Positions 1-8,300 of a stretch of 64,000 nt of DNA are shown piece after piece (positions within the stretch are counted from its first letter, which is position 1; each line of letters starts with the position of its first letter). Under the pieces are notes generated by a model. That model was given only the letters and a program-made list of their open reading frames with translations, had not been told where the DNA came from and did not search any database. The DNA comes from Synechococcus sp. PCC 7336. Its GTDB lineage: Bacteria > Cyanobacteriota > Cyanobacteriia > Thermostichales > PCC-7336. The stretch is from positions 496,001-560,000 of the forward strand of contig NZ_CM001776.1 in NCBI RefSeq assembly GCF_000332275.1, in the 5' to 3' direction. The position numbers and the translations under genes are program-made.

Positions 1-1
1 T

Positions 2-58
2 GCATGGGCTTTCAGTGATTATTTATTGAGAATATTGCCAACTGTTACCTTTGACTAA
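2..58 (+). other. possible C-terminal end of a gene entering the window
   Basis: An open frame runs from the left edge to a TAA at 56-58 and encodes 18 residues ending in LPTVTFD. It lies 125 bases before an AT-rich small gene, the spacing and composition expected for the last codons of a toxin tip followed by its immunity gene. The piece is too short to identify, and a chance open frame is quite possible. Confidence 0.2.
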
Positions 59-183
59 GAGGCTATGAGTTTTGCCAGATAATCATTTGATCGATCTCAT
101 AGTAAGATGCATTTTTTCTGCTGGTTGAATGAAATAAATTCCTCAAAGTTTCTGATGTTTTATTACTCCATGGAGATATATAA

Positions 184-798
184 ATGGATACTTTTGAAAA
201 TGGAGATTTTGCCTATCAAAATAATGAATTTGATAAAGCATTTAGGATTTTCCAAAAACTTGCTGAGAGTGGAGATGTCAAAGCTCAAATCTCTCTTGCT
301 GGAATGTATTTTTCAGGTCAAGGCACGGATTCCAATTTAGTTGAAGCTTCTAAATGGTATCGATTTGCAGCTGAGCAGGGTTATGCGATTGCCCAAATAA
401 ATCTTGCTACTATTCTTTTTGAAAGCAATCCTAAAGAGTCAATTAAGCTATTAAAATTAGCTTCATCTCAAGATATGCCTCTAGCACAATCAATGTTAGG
501 AGATATATATTCGGGAATATATGGATTGTCTAGTGATTTTGAAAAAGATTATAGACTATCAAAAAAATACTATGAAAAAGCTGGGGAAAAAGGTTTTTCT
601 TATGCTTACCATAGACTAGGGGAAATCTATCTTGATCTTAAAAAATACAAGCAAGCTTTTAAATATTTCGAGAAAGCAAGTAAAGAAGGATATGCTCCTT
701 CACAATTAATCCTAAGTCAAGCCTATCAAAAAGGATTACTTGGTTTAGAAATTGATCCTAAAAAATCTGAATATTGGCTAAATAAATCCCGGTTTTAG
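184..798 (+). CDS. Sel1-like (TPR-type) repeat protein
   Basis: This 204-residue soluble protein is built almost entirely of degenerate Sel1/TPR helical pairs. Examples are the alternating blocks around residues 34-75 (AGMYFSGQG, WYRFAAEQGYA), 85-120 and 135-190 (RLGEIYLDLKKY, YFEKASKEGYA). No signal peptide or catalytic domain is visible. ATG at 184 follows GGAGA at 172-176, a good ribosome site. The gene is far more AT-rich than the HIP1-rich chromosome and carries no HIP1 octamer, so it was probably acquired. Sel1 proteins usually act as protein-binding scaffolds, and some are immunity proteins of secreted toxins. Its place at the edge of a polymorphic-toxin island makes an immunity role reasonable, but that is inference. 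Confidence 0.8.
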   Translation: MDTFENGDFAYQNNEFDKAFRIFQKLAESGDVKAQISLAGMYFSGQGTDSNLVEASKWYRFAAEQGYAIAQINLATILFESNPKESIKLLKLASSQDMPLAQSMLGDIYSGIYGLSSDFEKDYRLSKKYYEKAGEKGFSYAYHRLGEIYLDLKKYKQAFKYFEKASKEGYAPSQLILSQAYQKGLLGLEIDPKKSEYWLNKSRF

Positions 799-1129
799 AG
801 CGCGAGGCTTGAATTCGGGTGGGGCGGGCACCCGCCTACCGCATTAGATTGACTACTGCTCATCCCCGAGGCTGATACGTAAATGAAGTCGCTTTGCTCC
901 GCTTGTTCCGCATCGCCGGTGATCAAGCGCACGGTCGTGCAACGGCAATGCTAGTCCCCCCACCCGCGCTAATCGCGCCTCCCAATTCGCGCCAAGCCGC
1001 CCCCGCGCAACCCCGCTAATGCCCAACAGTGCCATCAACGAAGCAGGGGCAACGCACCCACCCACCCGCCGTAGCTGCTTGGCGCGGGAAAAAACACGGG
1101 CACGACCCTCAAGATTGTTTTGCTCCTCA

Positions 1130-1161
1130 AAGGTAAGAGCAGGTAAACCTGCCCTCACCTT
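1130..1161. repeat. tight hairpin, 15-bp arms
   Basis: Arms 1130-1144 and 1147-1161 are inverted copies (AAGGTAAGAGCAGGT against ACCTGCCCTCACCTT) with two G-T pairs and a loop of two bases. There is no T-run after it, so it is not an obvious intrinsic terminator. It looks like one unit of a small dispersed palindromic repeat. Confidence 0.6.
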
Positions 1162-1182
1162 CGAGGTCGATTTCCATTGTCT

Positions 1183-1224
1183 AGAAATAAGGTGCATTTT
1201 CGAAGCGGGATGCACCTTATTTCT
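1183..1224. repeat. perfect 14-bp inverted repeat with 14-nt loop
   Basis: AGAAATAAGGTGCA at 1183-1196 is repeated in inverse at 1211-1224 without a mismatch. It sits just past the stop of the minus-strand DUF6887-like gene and could act as its terminator: on the minus strand the second arm ends in TTTCT. A hairpin with the same arm and loop size occurs at 5170-5215. Confidence 0.65.
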
Positions 1225-1228
1225 TCAT

Positions 1229-1444
1229 CTATGAATGCTGGCCAGAATCCTGCTGAAATCTCTCAATCACCTCGGGGTAATTCTCCATATCCTCCATCGA
1301 TTTCAGAGGCGGATAAGAAGTCCAAGTTGCCTCAGCTTGAAGTCTATCCATGTAGGTATGGAATGCCTGGTCATCCTCACGGTGGGATAACACGTAAGCC
1401 TTCAGCTCTTTAAGGGACATCATCTGCAAATCTACTTCACTCAT
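1229..1444 (-). CDS. DUF6887-like small protein
   Basis: This 71-residue acidic protein begins MSEVDLQMMSLKELKAYV and contains the SHREDDQAF and YMDRLQ motifs typical, from memory, of the cyanobacterial DUF6887 family. The ATG at 1444 overlaps the stop of the upstream DUF6888-like gene by eight bases, so the two are almost certainly translated together. The pair is common in cyanobacteria and has no established function. Its size, tandem arrangement and placement among mobile elements resemble toxin-antitoxin modules, but nothing in the sequence shows activity. An in-frame ATG ten codons upstream exists but would lengthen the overlap. Confidence 0.75.
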   Translation of the reverse strand: MSEVDLQMMSLKELKAYVLSHREDDQAFHTYMDRLQAEATWTSYPPLKSMEDMENYPEVIERFQQDSGQHS

Positions 1445-1616
1445 GAGTTTTATCCCATCTCCCTTGAGCATCAATGGTAATCACTGTTTCTTCACCCGCA
1501 ATGAAAGCGATGTTACCAGTACGTTCATCAATGCGAATTAAGTCAATGGGCAGGTAAAACTTGGTCGCCCAAACCGAAAGAACAAAACACTGGTACAACT
1601 GTGCAGTCGTTGGCAA
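1437..1616 (-). CDS. DUF6888-like small protein (TTG start)
   Basis: This 59-residue protein is read from a TTG at 1616 as MPTTAQLYQCFVLSVWATK, followed by PIDLIRIDERTGNI and AGEE, the core signature I associate with DUF6888. The open frame continues upstream into the left end of the ISL3 element, but those residues do not belong to the family, so the TTG start is preferred. The start codon lies only about 20 bases from the insertion sequence, so the native promoter has probably been lost or replaced. It forms a two-gene unit with the DUF6887-like gene downstream. Confidence 0.7.
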   Translation of the reverse strand: MPTTAQLYQCFVLSVWATKFYLPIDLIRIDERTGNIAFIAGEETVITIDAQGRWDKTHE

Positions 1617-1636
1617 CGCCCTGCAAAATAACGCCA

Positions 1637-3453
1637 ACTTCGGGGTCTTGTCCGCTTTTGGTGATGCAGAGAAGGTATAGGAGAATACCAGGTGCAAACC
1701 CTCACTCTGCCAAGCCCGTGGAACTTTTACAGCATCTCCTGCCCAGCCAAACGGATGTGAGCTTGAACAGTTGGAGTATCGATCCGGCCAACCAACAGCT
1801 CGTTGTTAACCTCTGCTCGACTCAAACGGTGGCCTGTTGCCCGCTGTGTCATCGCTCCACCGATCGCATCCATAGCCACTATGAGAGAACGTTGAGGGAT
1901 CTGCCATTAGTTCAATTCACGCTGACGATATTGCTCCAAGTCTGTAAGTTCTTCTGCCTCAACGAGCGTTGCCCTCGGCGTATCTTTACGGAGCGTCTGC
2001 CCGAGGTTGTCGCGCCTTGGGCCAGACGCACGACTCGCTACACGGCTCAACTGGAAGCGATGGGCTTAGCCCTCGGTGGTTCGGCAGCAGCCCGCTTGAG
2101 CCATCAGCTCGGATACGGATACAGCCGCAACACCATCTTGCGAGCCATCTCCAAATTGCCCCTACCAGTCATGGCCACGCCAAAGATATTGGGGGTGGAT
2201 GATTTCGCGTTTCGCACGGGTCATCATTACGGAACGATCTTGGTCGACTTGGAGACCAACCAACCGATCGCACTACTCCCCGACCGGGCGGCTGGGACCT
2301 TAGCAGCCTGGTTGAAAGAGCATCCTGGCGTGAAGATTCTCTCGAGAGATCGCTCCAAAGCCTACAGGCGAGGCATGAGCGATGGAGCACCCGATGCCAT
2401 CCAGGTAGCCGATCGCTTTCATCTGTTGCAGAATCTCGAAGAGGCTTTAGAGAAAGTCTTTAAGGGACAAACCCAGTCGCTCGAACAGGTTGAGCAGCAA
2501 CAGATTCAAGCCCAACAGCCAACCGAAGCACCGACCCCCGAAGCTGCTCCGGATAGATATCGAACCCAAAGGGAAGTCAATCGGGCCATACGACTGGAGA
2601 AGTGGGAACAAACCCATGCTCTACGCAAGCAAGGCTATGCCATTAAAGACATTGCCCATCACCTCGGCATTGGCGAGCGAACGGTGTATACCTACCTGGC
2701 CGCGTCAACGTTTCCGGAATGGCAATATCCTGTGGGGCGGCGGAGAAACCCCAGTTGTTTGGATCCATACAAGGCTTACCTGTCAGAGCAATGGCAGCAA
2801 GGGCGCCAACAAACTAAACAGTTGTTTGGCGAGATCCAACAGCAAGGGTACCCGGGCAGCTATATGACCGTCGCCCGTTACACTCGGCAGTTGCGTTGCT
2901 CTCTGCCCTCCATCAAGCCCAGCCGAGAATCCCTCAATGACTTACCGGGTCGGGGACCAGCGCCATCACCCGCCACACCAGTGTCAGAGCCTTTGAGTGC
3001 CAAGCGGGCGGCTTGGCTGCTGTTGACACGGCCTGAAAACCTTACGCCTGAGGAGAAAACCCTGCTGGAAAAACTGGGCCAGCAGCCAAAGTTATCGGGG
3101 GCGATCGCTCTGGCTCAGGGGTTCATCAAACTGGTGCGCGAGCGACTGCCTGGGGAATTCGACGATTGGCTGGAGACAGCTGTGAGCAGCTCAATCAAGG
3201 CATTACGGAGTTTTGCCAAGGGTCTTCAAGAAGATTACGATGCGGTGAAAGCAGCTCTCACACTCGAGGTGAGCAATGGGCCAGTGGAGGGTCAAAACAA
3301 CCGACTAAAAATGCTGAAACGGCAGATGTTTGGAAGGGCTGGGCTCGAGCTATTGGCCAAGCGCCTCATCCTAATCAGTTGATTCTTATACGAAATAAGC
3401 GCCTCATTTAGGACAGATTTAACGATCACCAAAAGCGGACAAGACCCCGAAGT
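1637..3453 (+). mobile_element. ISL3-family insertion sequence, complete
   Basis: The element is bounded by perfect 29-bp inverted repeats: 1637-1665 begins ACTTCGGGGTCTTG, and 3425-3453 is its inverse. It carries one intact transposase. The flanks do not form an 8-bp target duplication (TAACGCCA on the left, CGGATGAA on the right). The left neighbour is the DUF6888-like gene and the right neighbour is a beheaded recombinase, so sequence was lost beside the element after insertion or the element took part in a rearrangement. Confidence 0.9.
1664..3382 (+). CDS. ISL3-family DDE transposase
   Basis: This transposase of about 570 residues catalyses movement of the surrounding element. Visible features are an N-terminal zinc-finger region (CCPLCHRSTDRIHSHYERTL and a later CLNERCPRR), then the DDE catalytic domain. 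Candidate acidic residues lie in GVDDFAFR, SRDRSKAYRRG and the late glutamate of NGPVEGQNNRLKMLKRQMFG. A helix-turn-helix-like insertion (KDIAHHLGIGERTVYTYL) sits mid-protein. ATG at 1664 falls at the inner edge of the left inverted repeat; a GTG at 1718 (VELLQHLLP) matches the usual family start better. The frame is intact to the TGA at 3382, so the element may still be active. Confidence 0.9.
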   Translation: MQRRYRRIPGANPHSAKPVELLQHLLPSQTDVSLNSWSIDPANQQLVVNLCSTQTVACCPLCHRSTDRIHSHYERTLRDLPLVQFTLTILLQVCKFFCLNERCPRRIFTERLPEVVAPWARRTTRYTAQLEAMGLALGGSAAARLSHQLGYGYSRNTILRAISKLPLPVMATPKILGVDDFAFRTGHHYGTILVDLETNQPIALLPDRAAGTLAAWLKEHPGVKILSRDRSKAYRRGMSDGAPDAIQVADRFHLLQNLEEALEKVFKGQTQSLEQVEQQQIQAQQPTEAPTPEAAPDRYRTQREVNRAIRLEKWEQTHALRKQGYAIKDIAHHLGIGERTVYTYLAASTFPEWQYPVGRRRNPSCLDPYKAYLSEQWQQGRQQTKQLFGEIQQQGYPGSYMTVARYTRQLRCSLPSIKPSRESLNDLPGRGPAPSPATPVSEPLSAKRAAWLLLTRPENLTPEEKTLLEKLGQQPKLSGAIALAQGFIKLVRERLPGEFDDWLETAVSSSIKALRSFAKGLQEDYDAVKAALTLEVSNGPVEGQNNRLKMLKRQMFGRAGLELLAKRLILIS

Positions 3454-3980
3454 CGGATGAATATGCACGGGGTACTTTGATGGTGCGTCAGGGGAAAGGA
3501 CGCAAGGACCGCATGATTCCCATTGGCGCTCGGGCCGTGGCTTGGATAGAGAAATATCTGGCTGATGTGCGGCCCCATCTCTGTTGCGGTCATGAGGATG
3601 GCCGTTTGTTTCTCTCTCATCTGGGGGAGCCGCTGACTCCCAACCGCTTGACTCAGTTGGTTCGCTCCTATGTCGATAAGGCTGAGCTGGGCAAGACGGG
3701 TAGTTGTCATTTGTTCCGTCACACGATGGCGACGCTCATGCACGAGAATGGAGCTGATATCCGTCACATTCAGGCGATGCTGGGTCACGTCAGTCTCGAT
3801 ACCACTCAGATTTACACCCAGGTCTCGATTAAGAAGCTCAAGCAGGTTCATACCCTCACTCACCCGGCTCGTTCCGAGCGATCGCTCTCCGTCGATTGGG
3901 ATGGACAGACTGAAGAGACACCCGCCACAGCCGATGAGTTATTCGCCACCTTAGCCGCCGAACAGTTGGACGAGCAGTAG
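3454..3980 (+). pseudogene. tyrosine recombinase, N-terminally truncated
   Basis: Only the C-terminal part of the catalytic domain of an integrase/XerC-like recombinase remains. The lysine beta-hairpin (RQGKGRKDR), HLFRH, LGHVSLDTTQIYTQV with the nucleophilic tyrosine, and an acidic tail are present. The DNA-binding domain and the first catalytic arginine are missing. The frame runs straight out of the right end of the ISL3 element, so a TTG or ATG start at 3477-3482 would make a headless protein. It is probably the residue of an older mobile element whose front was deleted with the arrival of the insertion sequence. Confidence 0.85.
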
Positions 3981-4092
3981 AATTGATTCAACTCTTGCCT
4001 CGGGGGGCTTGCTCAAATAACAACCATCACCGTCTTTTTCCTTAGCCGCTCAAACCCAGTATTTATCGGAGAAAATTACATCTAAAAAGTGA

Positions 4093-4614
4093 ATTGCCTC
4101 TGACTCAATTATTGGCCCAAATAGTGGTCTCTTTACAGCTGACAATGCTGGCAGTCTATTTTCTGGGCAAGGTAATACCACACTTGACTTATTCGGTGGT
4201 CGCAACTCCCAAGTTCCCGGAGCAATCAATGTTGATATCATTGCCGAGCAGGGTGTCAGAGCTAATATATTGTCCGATGGACTTTCATTTATTCCGAGCA
4301 ATAGTGTTGATAGAGTTACTACCTTCAATCCATTCATTCCAGAAGGTAGTAATAGAAACATGCTAGATTTCCTGCCGGAAGCTGCACGTGTCACCAGACC
4401 AGGAGGCCGAATTATAGTTAGTGGTACGCCCAACAATAGATTTGCACAAGTTGATCGAGTCAGCCCCGAAGTGCTAAGCAATTTGAACTTAAGGATAGTC
4501 CAGGAAAATATTCCACTTCCACAGGAGTTTGCTAACTTCCAATTTTTTAGAACAGATGGTGCACCAATTGATAATGATAGCATAGTGACTACTATACTTG
4601 AGCGAATACAGTAA
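4093..4614 (+). pseudogene. orphan toxin tip, methyltransferase-like
   Basis: An open frame of about 173 codons starts right after a TGA at 4090 and has no plausible start of its own; the first ATG-type codon (TTG, 4270) lies inside the domain. The translation carries class I methyltransferase-like motifs: LDLFGGRNSQVPGAINVDI, reminiscent of motifs I-II, then VDRVTTFNPF, then EAARVTRPGGRIIVSG, a classic post-core strand. It ends TTILERIQ. The pattern fits a displaced C-terminal toxin domain of an Rhs or hemagglutinin-type protein. The probable immunity gene begins one base after the stop. The upstream body of the protein is missing, so it is likely silent unless recombined onto a core. Confidence 0.65.
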
Positions 4615-4615
4615 A

Positions 4616-5002
4616 ATGATCACCGAAAACTATTTTGAAGATTTACATTTTACAGAATGTAACATCGGAGAATTTAGCTTCTCTGATAAAGATTTATACG
4701 TGAATATCGACTCTGGCTTGTATATATTTGGAGAGCATCCGTTAAAGGGAATTATCCAACCATCTGACTCATGTATTGCTATCTTCAAAAATGTAATTTA
4801 TTCTCACAGAATACTAGCTCTATATTCAGAAGATCGCAAAGGTTTTACAGGAGAAAAAATAGTAGACAAAAATATAGCTCAACCCTCGGAAGGCCAAAAC
4901 TACAAACGGTTTTCTATCGAAGGAGTATCAAAGAACCCGCCAGCTTGGCTAACTTGGGATATCGATGCCGCTTCTTTCATGCTGGAGACAATCAGCTCCT
5001 AG
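4616..5002 (+). CDS. putative immunity protein for the methyltransferase-like tip
   Basis: This 128-residue soluble, AT-rich gene has its ATG one base after the stop of the toxin tip. I do not recognise the family. Visible features are a beta-rich middle (LYVNIDSGLYIFG, SCIAIFKNVIYSHRILALYS), conserved-looking aromatic residues (PPAWLTWDID) and no signal peptide or membrane segment. The case for immunity rests on the one-base spacing, low GC relative to the surroundings and lack of HIP1 sites, as for the other immunity candidates in this island. A TTG six codons upstream would overlap the toxin tip and is less likely. Confidence 0.6.
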   Translation: MITENYFEDLHFTECNIGEFSFSDKDLYVNIDSGLYIFGEHPLKGIIQPSDSCIAIFKNVIYSHRILALYSEDRKGFTGEKIVDKNIAQPSEGQNYKRFSIEGVSKNPPAWLTWDIDAASFMLETISS

Positions 5003-5351
5003 TAGAGGAGAGCGAGTTAGGGTGGGCACTGCCCACGGAACAAAATCTATCAGGCATCCAACCCTACTCCTAGGGTGTCGATTCTATCCACAAGGCTTCC
5101 TGCACATTTTCTATGCTTAAATTCCAGAAAAAGAGCTTAATCTATAAGGCTTTCATAGCTTTAAAAGTAGACACAGAAGTTGCATGGACTATAAAGATAA
5201 TGCAACTTTTGTGTCATCCAGGATCTAGCTAAAATACTGTATCACCTAAATTAAATAGGTTTTATCAGGCACTCAAAAGGGTGATGAACTTAGAGCACAG
5301 GCTGATTGCCCTACCCTACTCTCCCGAGGCTGATACGGTTTTACCGATGAA
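5003..5351. other. 349-bp gap with one strong hairpin
   Basis: No gene is visible between the first immunity candidate and the Rhs fragment. The gap holds a 16-bp inverted repeat (5170-5185 with 5200-5215) and, at its right edge, the 15-bp sequence shared with 864-878. The Rhs reading frame is closed by a TGA at 5331-5333 inside that shared sequence, so the Rhs core was cut here. Confidence 0.6.
5170..5215. repeat. 16-bp inverted repeat with 14-nt loop
   Basis: Arms GACACAGAAGTTGCAT (5170-5185) and ATGCAACTTTTGTGTC (5200-5215) pair with one G-T wobble around a 14-nt loop. The geometry matches the unrelated-sequence hairpin at 1183-1224. It could end transcription of the first toxin-immunity unit, but there is no clean T-run. 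Confidence 0.65.
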
Positions 5352-8300
5352 TTGGGGCGCACCACTCGCTTTGGCTACGATGCGCTCGATCGCCAAACAC
5401 GCATCACTGATGCTTTAGGTAACTCGACGCTGTTCGGCTACGATGCGGTCGGCAACTTGACCTCGCAAGCCGATGCTTTGGGCAATACCACCCGCTTTGT
5501 TTACGACGAGCTCAATCGAGAGATCGCCACGATTGACCCACTCGGGTTTACTACTACCTCCACTTACACTGCCGTCGGCACTCTCGCATCCATCACCGAC
5601 GCATCTGGCAATACCACTACCTATGAGTATGACGTCCGCGATCTGCTGGTGCGCGAAACCAACCAGTTGGGTGACAGCCGCAGCTACAACTATGACGAAG
5701 TCGGTAATTTGACCAGTCTGGTGGATCGCAACGGTCGCCAAACCGCTTACAGCTACGACAGCCTCGATCGCCTCACGCAAGAACGCTTCTTAGACGATGC
5801 AGGCACAGCTGTCGAGCAAATCGACTACACCTACGATGCCGCCAGCCAACTGATAGGCATCAGCGACTTTGATTCCAGCTATACCTACCGCTACGACGCC
5901 GCTGGGCGCCTCACCCGCAGCGACAATACCGGTACTGCCGGAATCCCCACCTTTACCCTCGACTACACCTACGACGCCGTCGGCAATCGCCTCAGTGTCA
6001 CCGACAGTATTGACGCAGTCGAAACTGGTGTCGAACGCTTTACCTACGACTCACTCGATCGCGTCATTGATATTACGCAAACAGGGGCAGCGGTCAGCGA
6101 CAAGCGTGTCAGTTATACCTACGATGCCGCCAGCCAACTGATTGGCGTTGAAACTTTCAACGACTTAGCGGGGACGCAAGTGGCGATCGCCACCACCCAC
6201 AGCTTCGATGCTGCCGGTCGTCTGGCCAATATCACTCATACTGACGCAGGCGGCACAGTCCTGGCCGACTACACCTACAGCTTCGACGCAGCCAATCGCA
6301 TCACCGCCATCCAATCGCTCGATGGTCTCAGCAGCTTCAGCTACGATGCCAGCGGCCAACAACTCGAAGGCAACTTCGACTTCCAAACTGACGAATCTTT
6401 CAGCTTCGATGCCACCGGTAACCGCACCAATACCGGTAATATCGTTGGTCCCAACAATCAGCTTTTAGAAGACGAGAACTTCACCTACGCTTACGACGCG
6501 GAGGGCAATCGCACCCAACGCACCGATAAGGCCACGGGCGAAGTCACCCAGTACGAATACGACCATCGCAACCGCCTCACCTCTGCCATCACCCTCGACA
6601 GTAGCGGCAACGAGACTGGGCGAGCGGAATATACCTACGATGCCCTAGATCGCCGCATTGGGCGCACTGTGGAGGGACAAACCGAGCGGTATCTGTATGA
6701 CGGTAGCGATATTGCCTTAGTGACGTACGAGAGCGGTGAAGTTACCCAAAGGTTCCTCCACAGCACATCAATCGATCGCGTCGTGGCGCAAGAGGATGGG
6801 GCGGGCAATGTTCTGTATGCCCTGAGCGACCATCAAAACACGGTGCGGGATATAGCCGACTCTACTGGCACGGTAGTCAACCACCTCACATTTGACAGCT
6901 TCGGCAACATCACCAGCCAGAGCGATGCCAGCGTTGAATTCCGCTTCAGCTTTACGGGACGAGAGTTTGATGAGGAAACGGGACTGTATTACTTCCGCGC
7001 CCGCTACCTCGACCCATCCACCGGTCAATTTATCAGCCAAGACCCGATTGGCTTTGCTGCTGGAGATGTCAACTTATATCGCTATGTGGGGAACAGTCCG
7101 CTCAACTTTATCGACCCCAGTGGCAATCAGGCAGAGTCGCCACTTCAATTTAATTTGAGCGTGGAGAGCGGCTCTACTATTCCCCAAGCAACTATTAACG
7201 AGCTACGCGATCGCTCCAACGAGATCGCTGAAGGTAGTAAGACATCCCTTCCCGAAACAACCATTAACCAGACACTTGCGAGAGCTCGAGAGATCGCCGA
7301 GCTGAGAGCAACGGAATTCAGCCCAGTCAACCCCGAGCCTGTGTCTTTTGATGAGAGGACTTCTGTATCACCAAGCGCTGAAGCCCCCGAACCGCCGATT
7401 GCCGAAGCTCCCGAACAGCCCACTCTAACTCCCGAGCCAATCATTGACGAAGGGGCCGATATCATCATCACGCAGGACGATCTACCCCCGCGCGCTCCCT
7501 CTCCCAATCAAGGCACCGAGCTGTCCAATAGCGAGCACAACCCCGTGCCCGAGCCTGCGGTCGACGAGCCGGAAGCAGAAATCAACGAGCCAGAAGAGCC
7601 CCTACCACCTCGGGATCCCCGCCCCAATCGTCCCCGCGATCCTCGTCGCCGAGTCGGCCCCTTTGTGGTGTCTCCCGATGCTGTGAATGGCACCGATGGA
7701 CCAGATGTTGCTGGAATCCAATCCACAACCTCCTCTACTCCTGGAAATACTGACAGCCTTGCTTCCTCTCCACTGTTTGACTCCACTCCCAACCCGATCG
7801 CTCCTCTCACGGCTATTGATGCATTCAACAACAGTTCCCAAGCACTCGTTACAGGCGCGATCGTTGGTGGTTTAGCCTTAGCTGCAGCACCCGTTACTGC
7901 TGCGGTTGTGGGAGTCACATTGGCTGTGGCAGTGTTTGGGTTTAGCCTCAGACGGCGCTCTCAACAGGCCGCCAGTCTAGGCAGAAGCCAGAGTGTTGTC
8001 GATGGCTCGACTCTGGTCGGCCCCTTGGGTCGTTCTGAAGTCGAAACTCAGCTTAGAGTTTTCACGGGTGCCGTGGGTGATATCACTGGTGTCACTCAAC
8101 TGATTCAAGGCGTGACGGGTCGAGATTTCGTCACGGGTGCAACGCTGTCCACTCAGCAGCGTAGCGAAGACTTGGGGACTGGTGTTTTGAGTACCGCCAC
8201 TGAGGTGGTTGGTCTCATCACTACGGCTGATGAAGTGGTTCGGACATTCACTGCTAACAGTCGCAATTCTGGACCCATACGCTTGAGTAATTCACGAGAG

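Larger units (their letters stand above)
799..1228. other. non-coding or degenerate stretch with hairpins
   Basis: No convincing gene lies here. A minus-strand open frame (853-1215) of low-complexity Arg/Ala/Gly-rich translation reads through a palindromic repeat and is probably not a real protein. The stretch ends in two hairpins (1130-1161 and 1183-1224). The 15 bases at about 864-878 (CCCGAGGCTGATACG) recur at 5323-5337 exactly where the truncated Rhs gene begins, which suggests the two sites share a recombination history. Confidence 0.4.

Noticed and set aside
853-1215. 120-codon minus-strand frame near the left end
   Set aside because: Its N-terminal part translates a palindromic repeat, and the rest is compositionally biased with no recognisable motif.
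4094-4366. 90-codon frame overlapping the methyltransferase-like tip
   Set aside because: It is an alternative-frame shadow; the other frame carries coherent domain motifs and a matching immunity gene.
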